64,000 bases of DNA, taken from the NCBI GenBank assembly GCA_023251875.1, contig JAHEXY010000002.1:433591-497590 (forward strand), read 5' to 3'. The notes beneath the pieces are model-generated. The model was not told the DNA's origin. It searched no databases and saw nothing but the letters and a program-made list of their open reading frames with translations. Made by a program: the position numbers and the translations under genes. The stretch comes from Bacteroidota bacterium. Lineage in GTDB: Bacteria; Bacteroidota; Bacteroidia; JAHEXY01. Shown here piece after piece: positions 47,101-55,416 of the stretch. Each line of letters starts with the position of its first letter. The first letter of the stretch is position 1.

Positions 47101-47816
47101 AAACCAATTGGCTCACCTCCAGTTTCACTATGAATGTTTCCATTATCATTAAATATCCAGTATAAATTTTGATCTCCAAACAATTCTCCTTGTTTAGCAT
47201 TGGCATCTCCCCCTAAATCAAAACCGGGATAATCACCATCTAATGGATCATAATACGTATCGCCATTAGCATCATAAAATGGCGCGAGATAATGCATAGC
47301 TCCATCATGCCCTGTAGCAGGCCAAGAAGAAACAGCCTCCGGCATTGCGGCTTTTCCGGCCAACCAATCTTCAACATCAGATCGATTGAGTTTCCAATGC
47401 CTATCGTATTCAGAACATATGGTACTAGATGTAGATGCAGTTGCCGTATCTAATGGCCCGGGCCAAAAATCATTACCGGTTTGGCGGTAGGTCATAGCTG
47501 CGACTTTTAAATTTTGCCCTTTATCTATTCCGCCTATCCACAATGCTCCTGAAAATAATGATGTTTTTCCTGAGCCTTTTGGAATTTCATATTGCGCAGA
47601 AAGCAAATCCCACCACATATCGCCACCGGCTAAAATAGTGGCGCGTACATTATTAATTTCAAGATCTGTTTGAGATGTTGCCGGAGAACAAGAGCTAGCC
47701 GCAGTTTTTAATACTGTACTTGTTTTTTGCTTTTGCTGATTTACATTTTCTTTTGCCCATATGCCTTTAGAAAGCATGAGAATTAATAGCAAAAATGAGA
47801 GTCGCTTTTGTATCAT
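44142..47816 (-). CDS. Large secreted protein with T9SS type A-like C-terminus
   Basis: A 1224-residue exported protein with signal peptide MIQKRLSFLLLILMLSKGIWA. The body contains aromatic-rich segments (GALWIGGIDKGQNLKVAAMT, WIFNDNGNIHSETGG) and acidic, calcium-loop-like clusters (YDANGDTYYDPLDGDYPG and IDNDRDGEMDEEGED, roughly 190-210 and 340-355). The C-terminus, VVPNPYYAYSDYE through SGGRIIRTLKK to SGGMYIIHISAEG, has the shape of a T9SS type A sorting domain, ending in RPVDLDSY. I recognise this as a recurrent Bacteroidota surface-protein type with no assigned function. Nothing in it suggests an enzyme. A hairpin-bearing 358-bp gap precedes it. Confidence 0.8.
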   Translation of the reverse strand: MIQKRLSFLLLILMLSKGIWAKENVNQQKQKTSTVLKTAASSCSPATSQTDLEINNVRATILAGGDMWWDLLSAQYEIPKGSGKTSLFSGALWIGGIDKGQNLKVAAMTYRQTGNDFWPGPLDTATASTSSTICSEYDRHWKLNRSDVEDWLAGKAAMPEAVSSWPATGHDGAMHYLAPFYDANGDTYYDPLDGDYPGFDLGGDANAKQGELFGDQNLYWIFNDNGNIHSETGGEPIGLEIHAQAFAFTTNDQVNNMTFYQYTIINRGTSTLDSTYFGQWVDPDLGNYLDDYVGCDVKRGLGYCYNGDNNDDGVYGYGLNPPAVGVDFFQGPIADANDGIDNDRDGEMDEEGEDIIMSKFVYYNNDDNDNGNPRATKDYYNYLKGVWRNGSQMTYGSDGMGTGTNCNFMFPGETDTSFADTWTEQTSGNKAGDRRFLQSAGPFTLEPGAINTITVGVVWAQASQGGPFASVNQLLLADDKAQTLFNNNFKLIDGPDAPDAKIVELDQQLVLILQNTKDVEEYVDSAKDADNNTIHYAYQGYQIYQLVDASVSASELDNPDKAVLIDQVDEEDDVSQIVNGYFDPVVNQYNYVEEVNGENVGIKHSFSITTDQFAQGNNTLVNFKQYHFMVVSYAFSRDSGVYEPYLAGRKNIEVYTGIPHKSSPENNGTIVQANYGTGPKLKRIEGHGNGNLALDFAQETVDEIMSGDPWRSLNPVYDNGAGPMDIKVIDPLNVPKGNFTVYLDGISDTSKWHIAYENETAIDADTSISVSNEQVIENWGLSINATQTVNPGDEPELSNGFISASMEFANGATPWITGVPDEDGQTYLNWIRSGLYNDKNGIDFTWDDWFSGSYKTPTFLDPTEAYENLLGKTIAPYRLCSKEVYGPAYSTSINSNKLSALASVNIVLTSDPSKWTRCMVMEMCDDPILSEGGIKKFRPRSGSSVDVNGNIDNSGTGMGWFPGYAINLETGERLNIIFGENSWFTGDNGGDMIWNPSANILTGTQSDLLLGGEHYVYVMNSRYDEDDTYMTNIKADDINGPVNMLKEAMWVWLPLKIDGQEWLSSDVKIKLRVSKSYTTCYTDVKDDCADNPENNNYPLYTFNTNDIYTIKENLTAAQSALDSIRVVPNPYYAYSDYETTQLDNRVKITNLPEKCTITIMTSGGRIIRTLKKDNTDTYLDWDLKNSANISVSGGMYIIHISAEGIGEGNVNWLGVMRPVDLDSY

Positions 47817-48174
47817 AATAAATTATTTTAAGCAAATAGTATATCCCCTGGAACCTATCCAAGAATCTCGTTTATTTTTTATAAATCTTATCCATTCAAT
47901 TCTGAAACCAAGCCTGGTTTCTTTTTGAATAGTAGTTGCATTAAAAGACAAACATAAAAAAGGTCTATGGAATATTCTTTTAAACATATATGGTAAATAT
48001 GGAACAAATTAAGCTGTATGTAAAACACAATTTTTGGGAATTGCCGACTAACTAACTACTAAAACAAAGCATTATTTAAAAGAGAGGGTAATTCGTAAGT
48101 AACTGACAAAAAGCACTATAAAAAACACATAGAGAATAAAAATGAAAAACAAGAAATAGTACTTGTCGAAATTT
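47817..48174. other. 358-bp gap with one hairpin
   Basis: No credible gene is seen. GAAACCA (47904-47910), loop AGCC, TGGTTTC (47915-47921) forms a perfect 7-bp stem, enclosed by outer ATTCAA/TTGAAT arms. It lies about 90 bases upstream of the 1224-aa gene start, where it could fold in that gene's leader, or end the message of the binding-protein gene upstream. Confidence 0.45.
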
Positions 48175-49929
48175 CTATAAAGAATCAGGAGAAAAATACA
48201 CAATAGAAAAATCTCTGTATTCCATTGCATTAGAAGGGAAATTACGAATATTAAGCCTAATGAGGCGGCAATTTTCATCATAATAAAGAGGCATATAAGC
48301 AGCATCTTCTAATGCAATTTGGTCGGCTTGCTTTAATAACTCAAATCTTTTGGGTCTGTTATTTTCTTTTAATGCTATAGAAAATAAAGAGTCAAAAACC
48401 ATGCTCTTGTATCGTACTGTATTGATGTATGATTTATCATTGGGGTTTGCCGGTAAATTATGGCTATAAAATAAATTCAAAAAATTTTCCGGATCCGGAT
48501 AATCGGCAATCCAAGATTGTCGCCAAAAAAGTGCATTGCCCGATTCTAATAAATTTAAATGTTGCGGAAAAGGCATAATATTTAATGCCACTTTAATATT
48601 TAAATTTTCACTTAGCATTTTTTGAACAATTTCGGCCACTCTAATATTAGGAGAATTAGGCCCTCCGTTATTGTTTAAATTTAAACTGATTTCCGGAAAG
48701 CCTTCGCCATTTGGATATCCGGCTTGGATTAAAAGTTTTCTGGCTTTATCAGGTTCGTAATGGTAACCGTGTATGGATTCAAAGTCGTAATCTTCAAATG
48801 AAGGGGGGACAAAACCATAAGATGCTGCTATTCCTTCTCCTTTGAGAACATAGCTTACTATTTTTTCGCGATCAATAGCGTAGTTAAATGCTTTACGAAC
48901 GAATTTATTTTTAAAAATTTCGCTGCTATTTAAAAAGCCATAATACTGAACATTGAGTGCCGGAGTAAATTGAATATCATAATCGAGTTTTTTGTCTTTG
49001 CTCTCCATCTCTGCCATAATCTCATCAATCATTTCAACAGGTAAACGATAAACCATATCTAAGTTTTTCTTTTTAAACTCAATTAGCTCAGCTTGTTTGT
49101 CATTAATAAAAGTTATTTTTATTCCATCAAGATAAGGTAATTGATTACCAAGAGAATCTTTTTTCCAATAATTGGGATTACGAGATAAATACACAACCTC
49201 TCCTTCATTAATAGTAGCCAATTTAAAAGGACCGGTTCCTACCGCTTTTATTCTTATATCTGCACCATATTTATCAATGGCTTCATGTGGAAAAACAGAA
49301 CAATACGGAGTACATAACACATTATAAAAACTGGCATAAGGATAATTAAGATCTATTCGTATCACATAATCATCCAATACTTTTACTCCTTTTACCCCGC
49401 CCGGCAAAGGATGGTTTTGTTTGGTTGATTCATAATATTCATTAGCACCTATTACTTTATCTTTAAAAACCCAATAACCATTGTAATCTGGATTGGCTTC
49501 GCAAATTTTATCAAAACAATATTTAAAATCATAAGCAGTAACTTCTCTGCCTTTTCCATTTTTAAAACACGGATCGTCATGAAATTTTACGCCTTTACGT
49601 AGGTAAAAAGTAAAGGATGTTGCCGTTTCATTTACCTCCCATTTTTCAGCAATATTGGGAGTAACCGATAAATCTTGAGGAGAGAACTTAAGCAAGCCCT
49701 CATAAATTTGAGAAAATATTCTATAGCTAATTACATCGGTTGTATTAAGAGGAAAAAGGCTTTTAAAGCCTGAAACTTCATTAATTCTAAACACACCTCC
49801 ATAATGAATGGTTTCCTTTTTTTTATCAGAACCAATTATGTCTTGTGAATTATTTTGACAAGAAGAAACAGATAACAATGTTGTTAGAGCAGCACAATAC
49901 GCAAATAATAATATACTGCTTTTTTTCAT
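48175..49929 (-). CDS. Oligopeptide/dipeptide-type ABC substrate-binding lipoprotein
   Basis: A 584-residue lipoprotein of the SBP_bac_5 (DppA/OppA) family. The signal ends in LLSVSSC (Cys about residue 24). Family segments include FHDDPCFKNGKGREVTAYDFKYC-type sequence for the conserved entry to the first lobe, VGTGPFKLATINEGEVVYLS, NYAIDREKIV and SWIADYPDPENFLNLFYS. Such proteins deliver peptides or other solutes to a permease, but no permease or ATPase gene is beside it, so it may serve a distant transporter or act alone. A 77-residue overlapping frame at its 3' end is considered spurious. Confidence 0.9.
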   Translation of the reverse strand: MKKSSILLFAYCAALTTLLSVSSCQNNSQDIIGSDKKKETIHYGGVFRINEVSGFKSLFPLNTTDVISYRIFSQIYEGLLKFSPQDLSVTPNIAEKWEVNETATSFTFYLRKGVKFHDDPCFKNGKGREVTAYDFKYCFDKICEANPDYNGYWVFKDKVIGANEYYESTKQNHPLPGGVKGVKVLDDYVIRIDLNYPYASFYNVLCTPYCSVFPHEAIDKYGADIRIKAVGTGPFKLATINEGEVVYLSRNPNYWKKDSLGNQLPYLDGIKITFINDKQAELIEFKKKNLDMVYRLPVEMIDEIMAEMESKDKKLDYDIQFTPALNVQYYGFLNSSEIFKNKFVRKAFNYAIDREKIVSYVLKGEGIAASYGFVPPSFEDYDFESIHGYHYEPDKARKLLIQAGYPNGEGFPEISLNLNNNGGPNSPNIRVAEIVQKMLSENLNIKVALNIMPFPQHLNLLESGNALFWRQSWIADYPDPENFLNLFYSHNLPANPNDKSYINTVRYKSMVFDSLFSIALKENNRPKRFELLKQADQIALEDAAYMPLYYDENCRLIRLNIRNFPSNAMEYRDFSIVYFSPDSL

Positions 49930-50073
49930 GTGTATATAATTGTTTTTTTAATTGTCACATGGAATTCGCCATTATATTTATTCTCGATTTGTATCAAGAA
50001 TTGTTATGGCTCATTTCATGAGGGATTTCTTCGTTTTTTCTTTTGCCGTAAATATAGGTTATAAGGCGTAAAT

Positions 50074-50838
50074 CTAAAAGTCAATTTCAATTAAGCTTGG
50101 GCAATGGTCTGAATGTTTTGCTTCAGGTAAAATTTTTGCTTCTCTTAAATTCTTTTTCAAACCTTCACTTACCATTTGGTAATCAATACGCCAACCTAAA
50201 TTTTTTGCTCGCGAATTAGCCCGTTGGCTCCACCAAGTATAATGATGAGGTTCTTTATTAAAATGCCTAAACGAATCTATAAAACCGCTGTCTATAAATT
50301 TTCCTATCCATTCTCTTTCTTCGGGCAAAAAACCCGAACTGTTTTTATTGCTTATGGGGTTGTGTATATCTATTGGTTGATGACAAATATTATAATCACC
50401 ACAAATAATTAGATTCGGGTTTTGCTTTTTTAGTTTTGCTATATAAATATCAAAATCTGCTAAACATTCCATTTTAAACGCTTGACGTTCATCTCCCGTT
50501 GTGCCTGATGGCAAATAAACCGACATAATGGAAGTATTGCCAATATCGGCTCGAATGATTCTTCCTTCATCGTCATATTTTTTATTTCCACAACCTATTT
50601 CAACATGATCTGGTTTTTGCTTTGATAAGATGGCAACACCGCTATATCCCTTTTTTTGAGCTGCATGCCAATAATGATGATACCCTAATGCTTCAAAGGC
50701 CTGAACATTTATTTGATCAGGTTGGGCTTTTAATTCTTGCAAACAAACTACATCGGGCTTGCAAGCTTTAAGCCAATCAACAAAACCTTTATTCATGGCC
50801 GAGCGTATGCCATTTAAATTATAAGTTACTATTCGCAT
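50074..50838 (-). CDS. xth: Exodeoxyribonuclease III (AP endonuclease)
   Basis: A 254-residue DNA-repair enzyme that cuts at abasic sites and degrades one strand from the 3' end. Catalytic blocks of the Xth/APE1 family are clear: IVTYNLNGIRSAMNKGF (2-18), CLQELKA with the metal-binding Glu (about 32-38), GDYNICH with Asp and Asn (about 147-153), WRIDYQMVS (about 216-224) and HSDHCPSLIEIDF at the C-terminus, containing the Asp-His pair. Length is standard. The start is at ATG 50838. It is divergent from the DUF559 gene with 171 bases between them, which include a palindromic repeat. Confidence 0.96.
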   Translation of the reverse strand: MRIVTYNLNGIRSAMNKGFVDWLKACKPDVVCLQELKAQPDQINVQAFEALGYHHYWHAAQKKGYSGVAILSKQKPDHVEIGCGNKKYDDEGRIIRADIGNTSIMSVYLPSGTTGDERQAFKMECLADFDIYIAKLKKQNPNLIICGDYNICHQPIDIHNPISNKNSSGFLPEEREWIGKFIDSGFIDSFRHFNKEPHHYTWWSQRANSRAKNLGWRIDYQMVSEGLKKNLREAKILPEAKHSDHCPSLIEIDF

Positions 50839-50962
50839 AAGATTTTTTTTATGGATAAAAATACAAAAAGATTTAACCGGAGCGTTAGTGAGCTGGTTTA
50901 AAAAACTTATTTTTAACTTGCTACTGACTCATGCTTTCTGATATTGCTAGTAGCACTGTCCC

Positions 50963-50992
50963 TGTCCCCCGCTGGCGGGGGTAGGGGGTGGA
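50963..50992 (+). repeat. REP-like palindromic element left of DUF559, copy 7
   Basis: CCCCCGC-TG-GCGGGGG followed by TAGGGGGTGG. The tail points towards the DUF559 gene, whose ATG lies 18 bases further on. It forms an inverted pair with copy 8. Confidence 0.75.
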
Positions 50993-51009
50993 TAAATAAA
51001 AAATAAAAT

Positions 51010-51447
51010 ATGTACGCTGACAACACAAATAATTATGCTTACAACAAAAGATTACAACCTTTTGCTAATAAGCTTCGCAAAGAAATGACCAAGGCAGAAG
51101 CCTGCTTATGGAAGTATGCATTACGAGCAAGCATGATGAAGGGATATCAATTTAGAAGACAACGTCCCGTTTTAACATACATTGCAGATTTTATGTGTAA
51201 AGAATTAAAATTAATTATAGAGGTAGATGGCATTACGCATCATTGGGAGGAAACTTATAATAAAGATGTGAAAAAAGAAAACGCATTACAAGAAGCTGGT
51301 TTTACTGTTTTAAGATTTACAGATGATGAAGTATTAAAGGGGATGAATAATGTGATTAGAGTAATAGAGATTACAATTGATGAATTAAAATTAAATCCAC
51401 CCCCTGCCCCCGCCAGCGGAGGACATTCGTGCGCAGATGCAGAGTAG
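51010..51447 (+). CDS. DUF559 (Vsr-like) endonuclease domain protein
   Basis: A 145-residue protein of the DUF559 family, related to very-short-patch-repair and restriction-type endonucleases. It contains RLQPFANKLRKEMTKAEACL (13-32), the core YQFRRQRPVLTYIADFMCKE (about 47-66) with the PD-like Asp, and LIIEVDGITHH (about 70-80) with the conserved Glu-Val-Asp-Gly. The C-terminal NPPPAPASGGHSCADAE is not part of the fold; it is encoded by a palindromic repeat. Inverted copies of that repeat flank the gene on both sides. The last 11 bases overlap the next gene. Family function is unproven; nuclease activity is inferred from the motifs. Confidence 0.88.
   Translation: MYADNTNNYAYNKRLQPFANKLRKEMTKAEACLWKYALRASMMKGYQFRRQRPVLTYIADFMCKELKLIIEVDGITHHWEETYNKDVKKENALQEAGFTVLRFTDDEVLKGMNNVIRVIEITIDELKLNPPPAPASGGHSCADAE
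51399..51424 (-). repeat. REP-like palindromic element right of DUF559, copy 8
   Basis: Plus-strand CCACCCCCTG then CCCCCGCCAGCGGAGG. It is the reverse complement of copy 7 with about three differences over 30 bases. It lies inside the 3' end of the DUF559 coding sequence. Confidence 0.75.
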
Positions 51448-54400
51448 GTATAATAATAACATAGGTTCTACATTACTTGCTAAGTTAAAATTTGGCCTTG
51501 TATTTTTATTTGTTGGTTTTAGTTTTTTTACTGCACATTCTCAGCAACTCTCCAATCAAAAACAAAAAACATTTTTATTCGAGAACGACACCATACAGCT
51601 CGATAGCTTAAGTATTATTCCTGGTTCTTTTGTAATTCAAGATAAAACTGAAAAAAATATAGATACCAGTTTTTACTCCGTTGATTACATCAAGTCGTTT
51701 CTAATTCTTAAAAAACAAGATTCCGCATTCTCGGATAGTTTAAAAATTTCTTATAAAGTATTTCCCTATAATTTTGGCAGTGTATATAGTCATAAGGATA
51801 ATAATTTGATGGTAAGTGGAACTAAAGGAAAATCAAACCCATTTAGGCCAATAGCAAAATCATCGGCCGATGATATTTTCACTTTTCAAGGATTAAAAAA
51901 AGATGGAAGTATTTCAAGGGGCATTACCATTGGCAGTAATCAAGATGCAACAGTAAGCTCCAATCTCGATTTACAACTTTCAGGAAAAATACAAGATGAT
52001 GTGGAGATATCTGCAGTAATTTCTGACAATAATATTCCCATCCAACCTGAAGGAAATACACAACAATTACAGGAATTCGACAAAGTATTTATTCAATTGT
52101 TGCGCAAAAATGTAAAATTAATTGCCGGTGATTTTTTTATTCAAAAACCTACAGGAGAATTTATGGTATTTAATAAAAAGGCTCAGGGTTTAAGCTCGTC
52201 TTCTATATGGAGTATAAAAACTAAGAATACAAAAGATACTGTAGGTATATTTAAAACACAATTGAGCATAGCGCGCTCGAAAGGAAAATTTGCCAGAAAT
52301 GAAATACAAGGTATTGAAGGTAATCAAGGTCCATACAAACTAAAAGGCAATGATAACGAATCATACATTGTTGTTTTATCAGGAACGGAAGTAGTATACA
52401 TTGATGGAAAGCAATTAACACGTGGGCAAAAAAATGATTACGTGATTGATTATAATACAGGAGAACTTTCTTTTACTCCCAATATTCTTATCACTAAAGA
52501 TTCTAGAATTATTGTTGAATTTCAATATTCCATAAACAATTATGCTCGTACTTTATTTGCTAATTCAAACGAATGGGATGGCAAAAAAACAAAATTGTAT
52601 TTGAATATTTATTCTGAACAAGATATGAAAAATCAAGCTCTACAAGGAGATTTATCTGATGAACAAAAACAAGTATTGGCAAATGTGGGCGACAGCATTC
52701 AAAATGCATATGTATCGGGTATTGATACTTCAGAATTTTCTACCGACAAGGTAATGTATAAAATGGTGGACACATTAAGCTATGATTCCGTACTTGTTTA
52801 TTCTACTAATACTGATAGTGCCTTTTATACTGCAACATTTGCATTGGTGGGTGCAGGAAAAGGAAATTACAATCATGTGAGTAGTTCTGCAAACGGAAAA
52901 GTATACGAATGGGTGGAGCCCATTAGTGGAGTTCCCCAAGGAAGTTATGAGCCTATTCTAGTTTTAATTGCACCCAATAAAACTCAAATGATCAGTTTGG
53001 GAGGAGAAATAAAAATCAATAAAAACTCTTTGCTTCAAACCGAAGTTGCCATGAGCAATAAAAACAATAATGAGTTTTCTACTTTAAATAAAGAAGATGA
53101 TAAAGGATATGCTCTAAAAACCAGTTTCCAAAATATAAAAAAACTAAATAAAGATACACTTGCACCATGGATATTATCGTCTTCAATGGGATATGAATTA
53201 TTCGGAAAAACTTTTTCACCCATTGAGCGTGTTTTAAGCACCGAATTTGAACGCGATTGGAATATTACCAATACCAATTACCACCAAAACCAACACATCG
53301 CAAATATTGGAGTACTGCTTTCGAAAAAAAAATTAGGAAGTTTTAATTATCAATTTAAAGGAATGTTATTTGAAAATGCCTATCAAGGTTTACAACATTA
53401 TGTGAACTCCAATTTTACTAAAAAAGGATTTACTTTAAATTTTAAAGGCAGCTTCATGCAATCAAAAGACAGCATGAATACTACACAATTTTTAAAGTTG
53501 AATACTGATTTTTCTAAAAGTATTAAACAAGCTGTAACTATTGGTATTGCAGAACAAACAGAGCATAATAGTTTTGTAAATATTAGTGCTGATTCATTAT
53601 TGGGCAGCAGTTTTTATTTTAATCAATGGCAAGCCTATCTTAAAACGCCTGATGAAAAAAGTAATAATTGCGCACTTAAATTTATTCAACGTACGGACTA
53701 TGCGCCTTATGGGTCTTATTTTAAAGCAAAAGAATTGGCCCAGAATATTAATTTAGAAGGGAATTTAGCAAAAAATAAAAATCAAACCTTAAGTGGAAGT
53801 ATTACTTATAGAAAGCTCACCATTCTCGATACAACACTTTCATCTCAAAATGCAGATTTTTCTTTATTGAGCAGATTAGATCACGGATTAAAATTATGTA
53901 AAGGAGCACTTACTTCTAAAGCGTATTATGAAATTGGTTCAGGCATGGAAGCCAAACTTGAATTTTCTTATGTTGAGGTTGCGGCTGGAACAGGTTCTTA
54001 TACTTGGAACGATTATAACGACAATGGCATTCAAGAATTAAATGAATTTGAAGTAGCCATATTTCAAGATCAGGCAAATTATATAAAAGTATATACTCCC
54101 ACTACTGAATACATAAAAACGTTTAAAAACCTTTTTAGTGAAGTACTTTCTATTACACCATCAGCAATATGGCATGATCAAAAAGGAATAAAAAAATTGA
54201 TAGGACGATTTTCTAACCAAACAACTTTTAGAATCGACAGAAAAACGAATCGAGAAAGTCTTTTATCTGCATACGATCCATTTTTAACCAATATTGCCGA
54301 TAGTAATTTAATGGCACTCAATTCATCTTTCAGAAATGTATTTTATTTCAATCGTTCTAATTCAAAATTTGAATCTAGTTTTAGTTATACGGATAATAGA

Positions 54401-54964
54401 AATAAAACACTTCTCTCAAACGGATTTGATTCAAAATTATTAATTGAAAAAGAATTACGCTTGCGTTGGAATATAACCCATACTTTTTCTTTAAACTTGT
54501 CTGGCATATTGGGGCAAAAAGGAAAATTTTCAGAATATTTTAGTACACAAGATTATGACCTTACTTATTACCAAGCTAATCCTCAATTGAGTTTTCAGCC
54601 GGGAGTAAAATTTAGAGCCAGTTTAATTTATAAATACCAACAAAAACAAAATGATCCCAAATACGGCACTCAACTAGCTGTTGTAAATGATTTGGGAATT
54701 GAATTGCGATACAATGTAGTTACAAAAGGGAATTTATTGTTGAAAGTAAATTACATAAACATTCAATACAATGATGCAGAAAATTCTTCACTTGCATTTG
54801 AAATGCTTAATGGATTAAACATTGGTAAAAATGCAACTTGGAGCCTCGGTTACCAACGTACAATTATGGAAAACATGCAATTGAATTTATTGTATGATGG
54901 CCGTACTTCAGAAACAGGAAAAATTGTACATACGGGCAGCATGCAAATGAGGGCGTATTTTTAG
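51437..54964 (+). CDS. Large outer-membrane protein of unknown function
   Basis: An 1175-residue exported protein; the signal region is LKFGLVFLFVGFSFFTAHSQ (about 17-36). Recognisable blocks are ITIGSNQDATVSSNLDLQLS, then VVYIDGKQLTRGQKNDYVID with ITKDSRIIVEFQYS (about 325-370), KGNYNHVSSSANGKVYEWV (about 475) and SYTWNDYNDNGIQELNEFEV (about 855). The second half has barrel-like alternating strands ending in an aromatic residue (MRAYF), as in outer-membrane barrels. I know similar proteins as uncharacterised Bacteroidota proteins and cannot name a function. The start overlaps the DUF559 gene by 11 bases, and its upstream region has been replaced or pushed away by the repeat-flanked DUF559 unit. 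Confidence 0.75.
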   Translation: MQSRYNNNIGSTLLAKLKFGLVFLFVGFSFFTAHSQQLSNQKQKTFLFENDTIQLDSLSIIPGSFVIQDKTEKNIDTSFYSVDYIKSFLILKKQDSAFSDSLKISYKVFPYNFGSVYSHKDNNLMVSGTKGKSNPFRPIAKSSADDIFTFQGLKKDGSISRGITIGSNQDATVSSNLDLQLSGKIQDDVEISAVISDNNIPIQPEGNTQQLQEFDKVFIQLLRKNVKLIAGDFFIQKPTGEFMVFNKKAQGLSSSSIWSIKTKNTKDTVGIFKTQLSIARSKGKFARNEIQGIEGNQGPYKLKGNDNESYIVVLSGTEVVYIDGKQLTRGQKNDYVIDYNTGELSFTPNILITKDSRIIVEFQYSINNYARTLFANSNEWDGKKTKLYLNIYSEQDMKNQALQGDLSDEQKQVLANVGDSIQNAYVSGIDTSEFSTDKVMYKMVDTLSYDSVLVYSTNTDSAFYTATFALVGAGKGNYNHVSSSANGKVYEWVEPISGVPQGSYEPILVLIAPNKTQMISLGGEIKINKNSLLQTEVAMSNKNNNEFSTLNKEDDKGYALKTSFQNIKKLNKDTLAPWILSSSMGYELFGKTFSPIERVLSTEFERDWNITNTNYHQNQHIANIGVLLSKKKLGSFNYQFKGMLFENAYQGLQHYVNSNFTKKGFTLNFKGSFMQSKDSMNTTQFLKLNTDFSKSIKQAVTIGIAEQTEHNSFVNISADSLLGSSFYFNQWQAYLKTPDEKSNNCALKFIQRTDYAPYGSYFKAKELAQNINLEGNLAKNKNQTLSGSITYRKLTILDTTLSSQNADFSLLSRLDHGLKLCKGALTSKAYYEIGSGMEAKLEFSYVEVAAGTGSYTWNDYNDNGIQELNEFEVAIFQDQANYIKVYTPTTEYIKTFKNLFSEVLSITPSAIWHDQKGIKKLIGRFSNQTTFRIDRKTNRESLLSAYDPFLTNIADSNLMALNSSFRNVFYFNRSNSKFESSFSYTDNRNKTLLSNGFDSKLLIEKELRLRWNITHTFSLNLSGILGQKGKFSEYFSTQDYDLTYYQANPQLSFQPGVKFRASLIYKYQQKQNDPKYGTQLAVVNDLGIELRYNVVTKGNLLLKVNYINIQYNDAENSSLAFEMLNGLNIGKNATWSLGYQRTIMENMQLNLLYDGRTSETGKIVHTGSMQMRAYF

Positions 54965-55416
54965 AGGCCTCTCCTAAAGAGGCTGTCTCAAATTCATAAT
55001 TTAAAAGAAATGTCACATCGAGCGTAGTCGAGATGCATTCATACTCAAATATTTCAGTTCTTCCCAATTGTTATCGCATTGGCGTCAAGCTAAGAGTTTT
55101 TCATTTTCAATAAACAATTTATTAATCAAGTTATTTGTGGGACTAAAGTCCCTTATTATTTCTTCATCATATACCACGACCTGAAGGTCGTGGCTATTAC
55201 ATTTGCTCTAAGCAACTACTTTTTTTGAAAGAACCATAATAGCCCCGACATTTATGTCGGGGGTAATGAATTCTTTGCCTGTATTGGGCTTTAGCCAAAA
55301 AAGATAATTTTTAGCTTGACGCCTATGCGATTGTTATCGGGACTCGAACTGACATCAAATTTTGAATTTGAGGCAGCCTCCTTGCAACGCACAAAAACCC
55401 ATATTCACTTTTGCGA
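54965..55416. repeat. Nested inverted-repeat island, about 400 bp core
   Basis: Outer arms at 54980-55002 and 55357-55379 are inverted copies with 21 of 23 bases matching. Inner arms at 55075-55093 and 55311-55329 match at 18 of 19. Between them are three near-perfect hairpins: 55139-55152 (GGGAC/GTCCC), 55174-55193 (9-bp stem CCACGACCT/AGGTCGTGG) and 55243-55262 (9-bp stem CCCCGACAT/ATGTCGGGG). A further pair GGCTATTA/TAATAGCC surrounds the region between the last two. No gene lies here. Confidence 0.75.

Noticed and set aside
48072-48305. 77-residue hydrophobic open frame on the minus strand
   Set aside because: It overlaps the 3' end of the substrate-binding protein gene in another frame, its composition is what AT-rich DNA gives by chance, and it has no recognisable pattern.
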